Numbered from the stretch's first letter, positions 25,557-34,853 are shown. The stretch: DNA of 64,000 nt from Paenibacillus ottowii (GCF_006874425.1 NZ_VIJZ01000001.1:248001-312000), one strand, 5' to 3'. Numbers and translations are program-made. Notes: generated by a model not told the origin, from the sequence alone.

Positions 25557-26954
25557 ATGGAAATCACACCTACGATACAGGCAGAAGTTCAAACCTATCT
25601 GAAACGAAAAGGCTTAACCATGACCGAGTTTGGTCACAAGATCGATTTGAATGTAGGTACAGTTAGTGGTATTGTGACGGGCAACCGATCTATGTCTGTT
25701 CACCAACTGGATAGTATTACTGTGGGAATGAATTTACCACCGGATTATTTTTACGAACGCTACATTGAAGAATGCATTGAAGAATGTCCGCTCAACTGGA
25801 AAAAAATCAGTCCGTTCCTGTACCGATGTATTGAGCTAGGGCGATTGGACTGCTTGCAGCGAGTTGTCATTCTGTTATTGGATAACCCTAATTATCTGCC
25901 ATCCCTCTTTGAAGTCGCCGAAAATGTATACAAAGACGGTTACAACGAAGCAGCCGCTTACTTATACAAAAAGGTAGCTGAAAGTGAGAAGCAGCAGCAT
26001 TCAGAGCGATTGGCAATCTGCCAGTATCGCTTGTTCCAAATCAAAGTTGGACAGGATCGGACTGTAAATCTCCAAGCTGCCATTGAATTTGCCCCCTTTG
26101 TGGATCGCTTAGACGAGATAGAGCAATTAGATGCTCTAAAAGATTTAGCGAATGTCTATAGGTCATTAAGCATGTGGGACAAGGTGTATGAATTTGCACA
26201 TCGGATGGGTCAGTTAGGACAGCTTCAATATCATTTGGTTCACAATTCCAAGCGCAAAGGAACAGAACCACGAAAAAAGCTAAGTAGACCATTGTTTGTA
26301 TACATAGTTTACGCCGAATTGTTGTGTGCTAATGCTTGTGATGCAAAAGGCGATCATGCACAAGCATTAGCACATATTCGTGGTTATGCTGACCTTAGTT
26401 GGGTGAAGGAAAAAGACCCCGAGTCTCTGTATTGGAAGAAGCAATATCAGCAATGGGCGAAAATTAATACTTACGTCAACAGACTTATGTCTGGTGATAT
26501 TAGTGTTCTGCCAGATTACGTAGAACATATTGCTGCTGAAAAAGAGATCTTTTCCGAGCTATTAAACGTCCTTGAAGTGGCTAATCGCTATAATGTAGAT
26601 GTAGATCATATTCTCCGGCGGTTTGAATCGCAAATTGCAGCGTATCAGGAGTCGTCTTCTTCGGACATGTACACACAACAAGTGTTACCAGAAGAATACG
26701 TAAGGTTTTGGTACAAGATAGCCAAGTACAGCCTAAATAAAGGCAGATATACATATGGTTTCAAATGTTTATTAATCGCCTTTGAAAAAGCTGTTACAAT
26801 TAATCATGTATTACTTATTGCCAATTGTTTTGGATTATTTTCTCATTTCAAAACACATGCGGCTCCTAAAACACAAGCTCAGTTCCAATCTATTTATGAG
26901 GAGGTGTGGGAGAAAAATGATCAAAAAGATGGCTTTCTGCTTGGCGGTAACTAG
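25557..26954 (+). CDS. AloR-like XRE/TPR quorum-sensing receptor
   Basis: A 465-residue regulator. Residues ~6-60 form a Cro/C1-type helix-turn-helix (LKRKGLTMTEFGHKIDLNVGTVSGIVTGNRSM); the remaining ~400 residues are TPR-type helix pairs, as in RRNPP receptors (Rap, NprR, PlcR, AimR). P. polymyxa encodes many such receptors paired with a small exported peptide (the Alo systems). Here a peptide gene begins inside its 3' end. The receptor probably binds the re-imported peptide and alters DNA binding. The ATG at 25557 has AAAGGGTGG upstream; an overlapping frame from 25463 is likely not translated into a stable protein. Confidence 0.8.
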   Translation: MEITPTIQAEVQTYLKRKGLTMTEFGHKIDLNVGTVSGIVTGNRSMSVHQLDSITVGMNLPPDYFYERYIEECIEECPLNWKKISPFLYRCIELGRLDCLQRVVILLLDNPNYLPSLFEVAENVYKDGYNEAAAYLYKKVAESEKQQHSERLAICQYRLFQIKVGQDRTVNLQAAIEFAPFVDRLDEIEQLDALKDLANVYRSLSMWDKVYEFAHRMGQLGQLQYHLVHNSKRKGTEPRKKLSRPLFVYIVYAELLCANACDAKGDHAQALAHIRGYADLSWVKEKDPESLYWKKQYQQWAKINTYVNRLMSGDISVLPDYVEHIAAEKEIFSELLNVLEVANRYNVDVDHILRRFESQIAAYQESSSSDMYTQQVLPEEYVRFWYKIAKYSLNKGRYTYGFKCLLIAFEKAVTINHVLLIANCFGLFSHFKTHAAPKTQAQFQSIYEEVWEKNDQKDGFLLGGN

Positions 26955-27042
26955 TTTTTTACTGGTATTCACAGTACCAGTTCAAACTGCAAATCTAAGC
27001 CACGGCACGATCCAAGTTCAAGGACATGTTGGTGGATCTTGA
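26917..27042 (+). CDS. AloP-like signalling pre-pro-peptide
   Basis: A 41-residue peptide overlapping the receptor gene by 38 nt. A basic N terminus and hydrophobic core (MAFCLAVTSFLLVFTVPVQTA) form a secretion signal; a short polar pro-region ends in QVQGHVGGS. In Phr, AimP and Alo systems a C-terminal or near-terminal penta- to hexapeptide is the signal, so the mature peptide is probably within this tail (inference). GGGAG lies four bases before the ATG. A terminator follows, closing the receptor-peptide operon. Confidence 0.75.
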   Translation: MIKKMAFCLAVTSFLLVFTVPVQTANLSHGTIQVQGHVGGS

Positions 27043-27066
27043 TCAAGCACTAATTCATTTACTCTA

Positions 27067-27092
27067 GGCCAGCTTAATGCTGGTCTCTTTTT
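27067..27092 (+). terminator. Terminator of the receptor/peptide operon
   Basis: GGCCAGC pairs with GCTGGTC over TTAAT, then TCTTTTTG. Confidence 0.85.
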
Positions 27093-27181
27093 GTATTATT
27101 TTGTAATTTTTTGCTTCAAAATTGATCCTGACGTATTTGTACATCCTTTCTTAAAATGAGATTCAATAGGAGGTGTGCAGG

Positions 27182-27436
27182 ATGAACAAGGATGAAACGA
27201 AAACGTTAATTCAACAAATGGAATGCGCCAGACAACGCCTACATGATCTGTACACAGAGTATGGCTTAGGACATGCTTGTGTACTGGAGCAGTCTATGCT
27301 TTTGGATGAACTGATTAATCAGTTCAACCGTATGTTTCAGACCAGGAAGCAGCCTCACCAAGTTGTGGATCAGATCATGATCAGCGACAATGGTATGTTG
27401 AGTTCATCCCCCCATTCTTTTTATGCAAAAGTGTGA
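27182..27436 (+). CDS. Spo0E-like aspartyl-phosphate phosphatase
   Basis: An 84-residue protein with the Spo0E two-helix hairpin: IQQMECARQRLHDLYTEYGL and the signature VLEQSMLLDELINQFNR (SQxLD-like QSMLLD). It would dephosphorylate Spo0A~P. The tail of ~30 residues is polar and unconserved in appearance. The ATG at 27182 follows AGGAGG. It lies just after the quorum-sensing pair, which may be meaningful since RRNPP systems often affect sporulation, but it has its own terminator-bounded unit. Confidence 0.85.
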   Translation: MNKDETKTLIQQMECARQRLHDLYTEYGLGHACVLEQSMLLDELINQFNRMFQTRKQPHQVVDQIMISDNGMLSSSPHSFYAKV

Positions 27437-27553
27437 CTTCTCCCACGTAATGCTTATAATTATTCTATATAATGACTTATTTTAAAATAAAATACATATC
27501 CATGTCATAAAATGTTAATCACTCTGGGATATGATTCAGCATACTTTGACAAT

Positions 27554-27585
27554 AAAAAAAGCAGAGCTCAATACATGAGCCCTGC
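27554..27585 (-). terminator. Terminator of the acyltransferase gene
   Basis: Minus-strand GCAGGGCTC pairs with GAGCTCTGC over a 7-nt loop, followed by T7. Confidence 0.85.
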
Positions 27586-27638
27586 GAAAGTCTTTTGGTG
27601 TAGCTTGGAATCCCTATGCTGAAACGCTGAGCAGAAGA

Positions 27639-28862
27639 TTAGCCAAGCTCCTGTGTGCTTTTGGAAGCACGTTTGGAGGAGAGAAACTGAAAATGAAGCC
27701 GCCAGTTCAACCGCTGTCTGCCTTTGGAGCCAACAATCCAGTTGCCGCCGGGCAGATGGGCAAAGAGCCAACTAATGCCGAGAGAAGCACTTGCCACGAC
27801 GACAAACGTAATGAGCGTAGCTGTAAAATGATGATCCCCCAGTGCAAGCGGACGGGTATAGTAGGATATAAAGGACAGCACGAGCGCATGGACCAGATAG
27901 CCTCCAAAGGAATAGCGTCCGATCCAGTTCAGCATACGGCGAAACGGCTCGGACCGCTGGTCTTTTTGCAAATGAAGCAGTAGTCCGTACAACAAAAGTA
28001 ACTGTGAGACAATCAGCACAAAGGTGCTTGGCTTCAGATAAGTAGAAATATTGAGATTGATCGTATCGCCCGACTGGATTAGCATGGTGTGACCCATGAG
28101 CATAAACAGACCGATAAAGACAAATACATTCCATGGCAACGTCTGTTGGGCCAATCCCCGCCAGGTGTCCGTCATATAGGCGCACACGGCGCCCAGCATA
28201 AAATAGAAAAAATACATAACAAAGTTATATGTGCGGTAATCTAACAGAGTCTGCCCAAAGGACGGCAACCAAGTGCTCCATGCAGACATGTCGTAGTAGG
28301 ACCAATGTAACAGCAACGCATAAGCCGCAGCGGCAACCAGCATCACAGCCAGAACAAGCTGCTTGCGCCTTTTTGTGCTATAACGACGTAGAAACGTTCG
28401 AATCTGCTCGGTTGCCTTTTCAAATAAAGGAAACCAAATATAAAACTGAAAGATCATGACCACAAACCATAGATGATATCCGCTGACGGGGATAATCATT
28501 TCCTTGAACATGCCTTTGTAAAAGGATAGATTTCCCCACTGCGCGGTTGACCAGTTCTGAGTACATACCCAATAAACAACCGTCCAGCAGAGAAAAGGAA
28601 CATAAATATCTCGAAACCGCCTGCCAATATAACGGGAATAGCCAATCGATTTATTACCATTATAAAATAGCAGCGCCGCAGACAGGAAAACGAACGTCGG
28701 TGTGCCAAAACGTGTCAAATGGTACAGCATCGCGAGCATAACGGAATCCGGCTGTTGGATGTCGCTGCGATAAATATATTCGCCAATGCAATGCTGAAGC
28801 ACGACAGCGAGGTAGGCAAGGCCCCGTAGTTCTGTCCACTCCGTGATACGCGGCTTGCTCAT
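27639..28862 (-). CDS. Acyltransferase-3 (OafA/YrhL-like) membrane protein
   Basis: A 407-residue integral membrane protein with about ten helices. The N-terminal region RGLAYLAVVLQHCIGEY holds the family's conserved His, and LTRFGTPTFVFLSAALLFYNG and GYHLWFVVMIFQFYIWFPLF are typical acyltransferase-3 segments. Such enzymes O-acetylate sugars, wall polymers or lipids. The ATG at 28862 has AAGGAGTG eight bases upstream. Alone in its unit. Substrate unknown. Confidence 0.8.
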   Translation of the reverse strand: MSKPRITEWTELRGLAYLAVVLQHCIGEYIYRSDIQQPDSVMLAMLYHLTRFGTPTFVFLSAALLFYNGNKSIGYSRYIGRRFRDIYVPFLCWTVVYWVCTQNWSTAQWGNLSFYKGMFKEMIIPVSGYHLWFVVMIFQFYIWFPLFEKATEQIRTFLRRYSTKRRKQLVLAVMLVAAAAYALLLHWSYYDMSAWSTWLPSFGQTLLDYRTYNFVMYFFYFMLGAVCAYMTDTWRGLAQQTLPWNVFVFIGLFMLMGHTMLIQSGDTINLNISTYLKPSTFVLIVSQLLLLYGLLLHLQKDQRSEPFRRMLNWIGRYSFGGYLVHALVLSFISYYTRPLALGDHHFTATLITFVVVASASLGISWLFAHLPGGNWIVGSKGRQRLNWRLHFQFLSSKRASKSTQELG

Positions 28863-28994
28863 CCATATCACTCCTTTTTCTCAAGATTCGCACCTGTATT
28901 CCCTAGCACAATTGTAGGTATTGTACCTTAGGAACATTAGTGCAAGATTAACGCTACCTGAAAGTATGGAGAGTGAAGTGGTTCCAATTTGATA

Positions 28995-29008
28995 TGATTG
29001 CGTTTACA
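28995..29008 (-). promoter_or_regulatory. cre-like site upstream of the sugar-sensing operon
   Basis: Minus-strand TGTAAACGCAATCA fits the CcpA consensus except for one inner position. It lies 60 bp before the sugar-binding protein gene. Confidence 0.5.
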
Positions 29009-29069
29009 ATCTAAATGAAAACAAAGTAAATTTAAATTAAAGGATACGCATAGGAAGAGGAGAGGAAGG

Positions 29070-30077
29070 ATGAAAAAAACGCTGCTGGTGTACATGCTGT
29101 TAATTGCGGCCTTTGCTCTCTATGTGTTCAGATATGAACAATCCGAGCGGTTGAATGGAGCTTGGGAGGAAAAAGGGCTGCGAGGCAGCATCGGAGAAAC
29201 GTACATGATGATTACGTTCCAGTCCGGTTTGGAGTATTGGAAAAGCGGGCTCAAAGGGTTTGAGGATGCTGGGGATGCCTTGGGGGTAACTGTGGAGTAC
29301 CGGGGGGCTACCCGGTATGATGCTCAGGAGCAGATGACTGTCATTGAGCAGGCGATTGCTCGTAAACCCGCAGGTATTGCCATATCAGCGATTGATCCAC
29401 ACTCCCTGATCCCGGTCATTAATAAGGCGCTGGATGCGGATATTCCTGTAGTGCTGTTTGACGCCGGAGCACCAGGGAGCCGGGCGTATACATTTTTGGG
29501 TACGGATAATTACAAGGCGGGCGTGACCGCTGCGGAAAAAATGGCAGAGCTGCTGGGACGTGAAGGCCAAGTCGCTATTCTGACACTGCCGGGGCAGCAG
29601 AATCATGAGGAACGCTCGCGTGGCTTTCGCGATACCATTCAGCGGCAGTATCCTGCCATGAAGGTGGTGGAAGTGGTGGATGGTCACGCTGACGTGATGG
29701 TGTCCAGGGATGAATCGCTAAGGCTGATGAAAGCTTATCCGAAACTGGCGGGTATTTTTGTGACCGAAGCCACCGGAGGAACAGGTGTGGGGGAGGCGGC
29801 ACTGAGCCAAAAAAACAGTCATCCGCTGAAGATTATTTCTTTTGATACGAATAAAGCGACACTCGATATGATTCGTGATGGAACGATCTCGGCCACAATT
29901 GCGCAAGGGACATGGAATATGGGCTATTGGTCACTCCAATATCTGTTCCATCTGCATCATCATTTGACGGTTCCTGCACCTTCTTCGTCCGGAGATAACA
30001 CCCCACTGCCCGTGCGGGTGGATACCGGGATTTCCGTAGTCACCCAAGCGAATGTAGATGATTATTATGCAAAATAA
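29070..30077 (+). CDS. Membrane-anchored LacI-type sugar-binding protein
   Basis: A 335-residue protein. An N-terminal helix (TLLVYMLLIAAFALYVF) without a lipobox anchors it outside the membrane. The rest is a type I periplasmic-binding fold (Peripla_BP_4): QSGLEYWKSGLKGFEDAGDA, GIAISAIDPHSLIPVINKAL, GTDNYKAGVTAAEKMAELLG. It probably binds a monosaccharide and presents it to the adjacent kinase, as in Firmicute binding-protein/YesM/YesN triads. GAGGAGAGGA precedes the ATG. The kinase gene follows within 35 bp. Confidence 0.85.
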   Translation: MKKTLLVYMLLIAAFALYVFRYEQSERLNGAWEEKGLRGSIGETYMMITFQSGLEYWKSGLKGFEDAGDALGVTVEYRGATRYDAQEQMTVIEQAIARKPAGIAISAIDPHSLIPVINKALDADIPVVLFDAGAPGSRAYTFLGTDNYKAGVTAAEKMAELLGREGQVAILTLPGQQNHEERSRGFRDTIQRQYPAMKVVEVVDGHADVMVSRDESLRLMKAYPKLAGIFVTEATGGTGVGEAALSQKNSHPLKIISFDTNKATLDMIRDGTISATIAQGTWNMGYWSLQYLFHLHHHLTVPAPSSSGDNTPLPVRVDTGISVVTQANVDDYYAK

Positions 30078-30111
30078 ATATTGGAAGCGCATCCAATTAA
30101 GGGTGCATCAA

Positions 30112-32112
30112 ATGATGCCAAGGTTACGCTTGCGCAATATGCCTTTACGTTATCAGCTCATGCTGCTATTCCTGCTGTTTGGCATCGTGCCTTCGCTGGG
30201 ACTAGGCCTGTTGGTGAATTGGACGGTGGAGCGAATTGTGGAGCGGCAGGTGGAAAACCATACGATGCAGTTGATTGGCAAGGTGAACGAAGCACTCGAT
30301 ACCAAAATGGAAAATTTGCAGAACATGACGTATCTGATTGCGTTTAATCCTGAAATTGGGGATTTTTTGAAAGGACGGACCCTGGCTGATGGCCACGCGG
30401 GTCATACAAGTGGTGCAGCGCCAGAAAACCAAGGGAAGCAAGCACAGCAGCCTCTCCTTAACCAGTCTCCAGGCTCCAAGCAGGTAGTAAGTTCCGTACA
30501 GGAGCAGGATACACTGTATGAAATGAAGCAATTTTTACAGGGCTTTACCACCTTATATCCTGAAATTGCCGGGATTCTGATCGTTAACGAAAAAGGCGAT
30601 TATATCAGCAATGAAATGTATGCTCGAAGCACGCGCAGCCTGACGGAAGAAGACTGGTACATACAGGCGGCGCAGCATGCAGGGATATTCACGGTGCTGG
30701 GACAGCCAAGTCACCGTAATGTGACCACTCATGTCCGATATAAAGACAGCGAAATTGTATCTGTCGTTCGCTCGGTCACGGACTCGGAGACGGGACATGT
30801 ACTGGGTGTGATTATGATTGATCTCAAGCTGCGGGCAGTGTCGCAAGCTGCCAGAGATGTAACCCTGGGCAAAAGCGGGTATGTCATGGTGACAGATGCT
30901 GAGGGACGCAGTGTATACATGCCGGATATGCCTTTGATTGAACGCATTCCGCCGCAATGGTTTGGCACAGGGGACAGCGGGATGTTTACCCGTGAAGCGG
31001 GAGGTAGGGAATTGCTGTTCATGTTCCAGGCTTCCGAGTTCACGGGCTGGAGAACCGTGGGAGTATTCCCGGCGCGCGAGTCTACACTGGAAGTGCGGCA
31101 AATTCAGTTCTATGTCGTTTGTTTTGTTTTCATTGTATGTCTGTTTGGCTTAACGGCATCCTTGCGATTGTCCAGTTCCATCGCGCAGCCGATTTTCCGG
31201 CTTATGTCTTATATGCGTAAGGCAGAGACAGGGGATCTTACGGTTCGCCAGTGGAGTGAGCGCGGGGATGAGATCGGAATGCTGGGCCGGAGCTTTAACC
31301 GGATGCTGGAGCAGATCCGCCGTCTTATGTCGCTTAGCGAACTGAGGGAACGGCAAAAACGGGATGCCGAACTGCGCAGTCTTCAAGAGCATATTAAGCC
31401 GCATTTTCTATACAATACGCTAGATACCATTCATTGGATGGCCCGAAAAAATGGAGCAGACGACGTATCTGACATGGTGGGGGCGTTATCGAAATTGTTC
31501 CGCCTTGGGCTATCCAAAGGGGATGACTTTATTCCGCTGCACTCCGAGATTGAGCATATCTCAAGCTATATGCAAATCCAGCAAACCCGTTATCGTGACC
31601 GGCTTCGCTGGGAATTGAATGTTCCCGACGAGCTGAAGGATCTATTCGTATTGAAGCTGATGCTTCAGCCTGTGGTGGAAAATGCAATTTATCACGGCAT
31701 TAAGGCCAGACGCGGTCCAGGCACGATTTGCGTAGAAGCTAAAGCCGAGGACGACAAGCTGCTGCTGACGGTACGTGACGACGGTGCAGGGATGACAGCG
31801 GAACGTCTGCGTGAGCTGCGTGAATGGCTGGAAAGGCCACTGGAAGCGATGGAAGGAAGACAGAAACAAAAGGGAGTTCGTACAAATGGCAGGAGCTACG
31901 GCATGCTAAATGTGCAGGCGCGTATACGATTGTCTTTTGGCGAGGAATATGGAATTGCATTGGACAGTAAAGAAGGGGGAGGTACCTGCGTAACAATCAC
32001 TCATCCGTTGCTGCTGGATATGGCGCAACTGAAGAAGCCTTATGACAGAGGAGAGGGTCAGGATGACGAAATTCAAGGGAACAGACAACGCGACAACGGC
32101 GAGTCTGATTGA
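30112..32112 (+). CDS. YesM-type sensor histidine kinase
   Basis: A 666-residue kinase: transmembrane helix near residues 18-38, an extracellular dCache-like domain (~40-320), a second helix (~335-357), HAMP (~360-410), His_kinase domain with phospho-acceptor motif LQEHIKPHFLYNTLDTIHWM, and HATPase_c (VENAIYHGIKARRG; DDGAGM). It senses sugar state together with the binding protein and phosphorylates the next-gene regulator. The ATG at 30112 has AAGGGTG six bases upstream; an ATG at 30067 inside the previous gene is possible but lacks a site. Its 3' end overlaps the regulator gene by 50 nt. Confidence 0.9.
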   Translation: MMPRLRLRNMPLRYQLMLLFLLFGIVPSLGLGLLVNWTVERIVERQVENHTMQLIGKVNEALDTKMENLQNMTYLIAFNPEIGDFLKGRTLADGHAGHTSGAAPENQGKQAQQPLLNQSPGSKQVVSSVQEQDTLYEMKQFLQGFTTLYPEIAGILIVNEKGDYISNEMYARSTRSLTEEDWYIQAAQHAGIFTVLGQPSHRNVTTHVRYKDSEIVSVVRSVTDSETGHVLGVIMIDLKLRAVSQAARDVTLGKSGYVMVTDAEGRSVYMPDMPLIERIPPQWFGTGDSGMFTREAGGRELLFMFQASEFTGWRTVGVFPARESTLEVRQIQFYVVCFVFIVCLFGLTASLRLSSSIAQPIFRLMSYMRKAETGDLTVRQWSERGDEIGMLGRSFNRMLEQIRRLMSLSELRERQKRDAELRSLQEHIKPHFLYNTLDTIHWMARKNGADDVSDMVGALSKLFRLGLSKGDDFIPLHSEIEHISSYMQIQQTRYRDRLRWELNVPDELKDLFVLKLMLQPVVENAIYHGIKARRGPGTICVEAKAEDDKLLLTVRDDGAGMTAERLRELREWLERPLEAMEGRQKQKGVRTNGRSYGMLNVQARIRLSFGEEYGIALDSKEGGGTCVTITHPLLLDMAQLKKPYDRGEGQDDEIQGNRQRDNGESD

Positions 32113-33364
32113 CCAAGCCATACCAGAAGTAGGCATAGCCACGGCCAAACGTTATCAAGTACTGATCGCAGATGATGAGCCGATCATTCGTGAAGGGATT
32201 CGAGATTGCCTCGACTGGGCGGCTCTAGGCATGGAGGTTGCAGCAGAGGCAGAGGACGGTGAGGAAGCGCTGGAACTGGTTGCTCAGCTTAGCATCGACA
32301 TCGTACTGGTCGATATGAATATGCCGTTCATGGACGGGATTGAACTGATTCGGCGACTGCGGGAAGAACGCCCGGAGTGCCGTTGCCTGATCATTTCCGG
32401 GCATGATGAATTTGCTTATGCGCAGGAGGCTGTCCGACTTGGCGTAGAGGATTATATTTTAAAGCCGGTACATGCGGAGCAACTTCACGCTGCATTGTCG
32501 CGCCTTCGTCAACGATTGGACGAGGAGCGCAAGCGTGCGGTGTATATAGAGCAAGCTGCCGGGCAGATTGAACGGAATATTCCGCTGCTGCGCCAGCGGT
32601 TTTGCCTGGAATGGCTGGAAGGACAGCACACGGGAATAGACATTATGGAGCAGTTGGCGTTTTTACGTCTTCCATCCCGGCCGCCTGTTCAGATCGGTGT
32701 GGTACGGTGGCCAGCGGTAGAGGCACGGCAGACGATTATGCGTGAGAATGATCGCCAATTGTTTCTTTTCGCCGCTGAAAATATTATTGGCGAACTGCTG
32801 GAGGACCGATCACATGTGTTGTTCCGCGATGCGAATGGGCTGATCGGCATATGCCTGTGGCAGGAGGCACCCGAGACGATCGGTGCTTCCATAGAGCAGG
32901 CCATTGGACGCTATTTGAATATAGCGGTCCACACACATGTGGAGCCCAACACAGGTGGGATGGAAGGCGCAATCGATGCGTATCGGATCAGCCGGGATCG
33001 GGTGCACGGTGAATCGCAGCTATCTCCCATCGTGCGCCGGGCACGGCAGCTTATTCAGGAAGGTTATGCCGATCGGGAACTGACGCTGGAAGCACTGGCC
33101 TCGCGTCTACAGGTATCTGCTGTATATCTTAGTCGTGTGCTCAAAAAGGAGCTCAACGACAGCTTCGTGACCCTCGTCACACGTGCCCGTATTCGCAAAG
33201 CAGTGCAGCTGCTGGACTCTACGACGTTGTCTGTGCTTGAAATAGCAGAACGTACGGGATACGACAGTCAGCACTATTTTAGCACTGCTTTTAAAAAGGC
33301 CATGGGCGTGTCGCCTGTGCAGTACCGTAAGAACGGAGGAATTCAGGAGAATTCGTTGGAGTAG
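32063..33364 (+). CDS. YesN-type response regulator, AraC family
   Basis: A 433-residue protein. The receiver domain (residues ~15-135) has the acidic pair in LIADDEPIIREGI, the phospho-acceptor Asp in IVLVDMNMPFMDG, and Lys in YILKPVHAEQL. A middle domain of ~190 residues leads to two AraC helix-turn-helix motifs at the C terminus (LEALASRLQVSAVYLSRVLKKE and EIAERTGYDSQHYFSTAFKKAMG). The ATG at 32063 follows GGAGAGGGT. It is expected to activate a sugar uptake operon, very likely the ChvE-type ABC transporter 9 kb downstream. Confidence 0.9.
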   Translation: MTKFKGTDNATTASLIDQAIPEVGIATAKRYQVLIADDEPIIREGIRDCLDWAALGMEVAAEAEDGEEALELVAQLSIDIVLVDMNMPFMDGIELIRRLREERPECRCLIISGHDEFAYAQEAVRLGVEDYILKPVHAEQLHAALSRLRQRLDEERKRAVYIEQAAGQIERNIPLLRQRFCLEWLEGQHTGIDIMEQLAFLRLPSRPPVQIGVVRWPAVEARQTIMRENDRQLFLFAAENIIGELLEDRSHVLFRDANGLIGICLWQEAPETIGASIEQAIGRYLNIAVHTHVEPNTGGMEGAIDAYRISRDRVHGESQLSPIVRRARQLIQEGYADRELTLEALASRLQVSAVYLSRVLKKELNDSFVTLVTRARIRKAVQLLDSTTLSVLEIAERTGYDSQHYFSTAFKKAMGVSPVQYRKNGGIQENSLE

Positions 33365-33425
33365 GAATGGAATGTTGGAATGCGGAATTGTCCTGCACCG
33401 TCCCATGATAATCTGTGCTAAAAAG

Positions 33426-33441
33426 TGTGTGTGTAATCACA
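33426..33441. promoter_or_regulatory. FNR-like box upstream of hcp
   Basis: TGTGT-N6-TCACA differs from the FNR/CRP-type consensus TGTGA-N6-TCACA at one base. It lies about 80 bp before hcp, whose orthologues are induced by oxygen limitation, nitrite or NO. Confidence 0.55.
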
Positions 33442-33480
33442 CCTGCACGTTCAGGGGTTTGTTACGCTGTAGATAACGAA

Positions 33481-33500
33481 CAAATATCTATCAATATTTG
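33481..33500. promoter_or_regulatory. Inverted repeat just upstream of the hcp ribosome site
   Basis: CAAATAT and ATATTTG are perfect inverted copies separated by 6 bp, ending right at the GGAGG of hcp. An operator for a repressor (for example a NO- or redox-responsive one) is possible. Confidence 0.45.
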
Positions 33501-33512
33501 GAGGAAAACAAT

Positions 33513-34805
33513 ATGTTTTGTTATCAGTGTGAACAGACGCCGAGTGGCGGGTGTAAAGTCATTGGAGTATGCGGAAAAAATGAGACGGTAGCGAGTTTGC
33601 AGGATACAATGATTTTTGCATTAAAAGGCATTGCTGCCTATGCCACACATGCACGTCAGTTGGGATATAGCGATCCTGAGGTGGATCGGATTACGCATGA
33701 AGCGTTATATATGACCTTAACCAATTCTAACTTTAATGTACAAGAGCATTTGGAAATGGCGATGAAGGTCGGAAATGCAGCTGTACGGATCATGGATGTG
33801 CTGGATCGTGCGCATACGGATCGTTTTGGCATTCCACAGCCGATTACCGTCAGCCAAAATAAAATCGAAGGCCAATGCATCGTCGTGACCGGACATAATT
33901 TGTACGCGCTGGAGGAATTACTGCGGCAGACCGAAGGAAAGGGCATCAACATCTACACTCACTCGGAAATGCTGCCTGCCCACGGTTATCCGGCGTTAAA
34001 GAAATATGCACATCTCAAGGGCAACATCGGCAAAGCCTGGTACGATCAACGCAGATTGTTCGAAGAATTCCCGGGCGCGATTCTTGCCACGACGAACTGT
34101 GTTATGCCGATTAAAGGCACCTATGCAGACCGCTTCTTCTCTTATGAAGTAGCAGGGCTGGAGGGTGTTGCCAAAATTGTGAACGATGATTTCTCTCCAC
34201 TGATCGAACGTGCGTTGGCCCTGCCAGCCGCAGATGTAGACTCTGAACAGGTGCTTACGACAGGATACCATCATGAGACGGTCATCGGGCTAGCACCTGA
34301 GATCATTCAGGCAGTCAAAGACGGACATATCCGTCGTTTCTTCGTCATCGCGGGCTGTGACGCACCAGGCAAAGGCGGCAACTATTACCGCGAGCTGGCG
34401 ACATCCTTGCCGAATGACACGGTCATTTTGACCACGTCCTGTGGTAAATTCCGCTTTAATGATGTGGACTACGGCACTGTTGGAGATACTGGCATTCCGC
34501 GTTATATTGATTTGGGGCAATGCAACAATTCGGGTTCTACTGTGAAAATCGCTCTGGCATTAGCAGATGCTTTCGGCTGTACAGTGAACGAGCTGCCTGT
34601 CAGCATCGTGCTGTCCTGGTTTGAGCAAAAAGCGGTTGCCATCCTGCTAGGCTTGTTCAGCCTGGGCATTCAGGATATTCGCATTGGGCCGAAGCCGCCT
34701 GAGTTTATTTCTTCTGGTGTACTGGATGTACTGGTGGAGATGTTTGGCTTGAAGCTCATTACGACTGCAGAAGAAGATATGAAAGCGATGCTGGCGTTAT
34801 CGTAA
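33513..34805 (+). CDS. hcp: Hydroxylamine reductase (hybrid cluster protein)
   Basis: A 430-residue prismane/HCP protein. The N-terminal cluster motif MFCYQCEQTPSGGCKVIGVCG supplies four Cys for the cubane cluster (C3, C6, C15, C21 spacing). The hybrid-cluster ligands are seen in TGHNLYALEE, ATTNCVMP, IAGCDAPGKG and TTSCGKFRFN, with YIDLGQCNNS. It reduces hydroxylamine or NO in nitrosative-stress defence. The length is that of the short (class III) form. The ATG at 33513 has GGAGG eight bases upstream. An FNR-like box fits anaerobic induction. Confidence 0.95.
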   Translation: MFCYQCEQTPSGGCKVIGVCGKNETVASLQDTMIFALKGIAAYATHARQLGYSDPEVDRITHEALYMTLTNSNFNVQEHLEMAMKVGNAAVRIMDVLDRAHTDRFGIPQPITVSQNKIEGQCIVVTGHNLYALEELLRQTEGKGINIYTHSEMLPAHGYPALKKYAHLKGNIGKAWYDQRRLFEEFPGAILATTNCVMPIKGTYADRFFSYEVAGLEGVAKIVNDDFSPLIERALALPAADVDSEQVLTTGYHHETVIGLAPEIIQAVKDGHIRRFFVIAGCDAPGKGGNYYRELATSLPNDTVILTTSCGKFRFNDVDYGTVGDTGIPRYIDLGQCNNSGSTVKIALALADAFGCTVNELPVSIVLSWFEQKAVAILLGLFSLGIQDIRIGPKPPEFISSGVLDVLVEMFGLKLITTAEEDMKAMLALS

Positions 34806-34821
34806 GGAATAGAGATGGTGG

Positions 34822-34850
34822 GGAACTGCAAAGCGCAGTTCCTTTTTTTT
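34822..34850 (+). terminator. Terminator after hcp
   Basis: GGAACTGC pairs with GCAGTTCC over AAAGC, then T8. Confidence 0.9.
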
Positions 34851-34853
34851 GCT

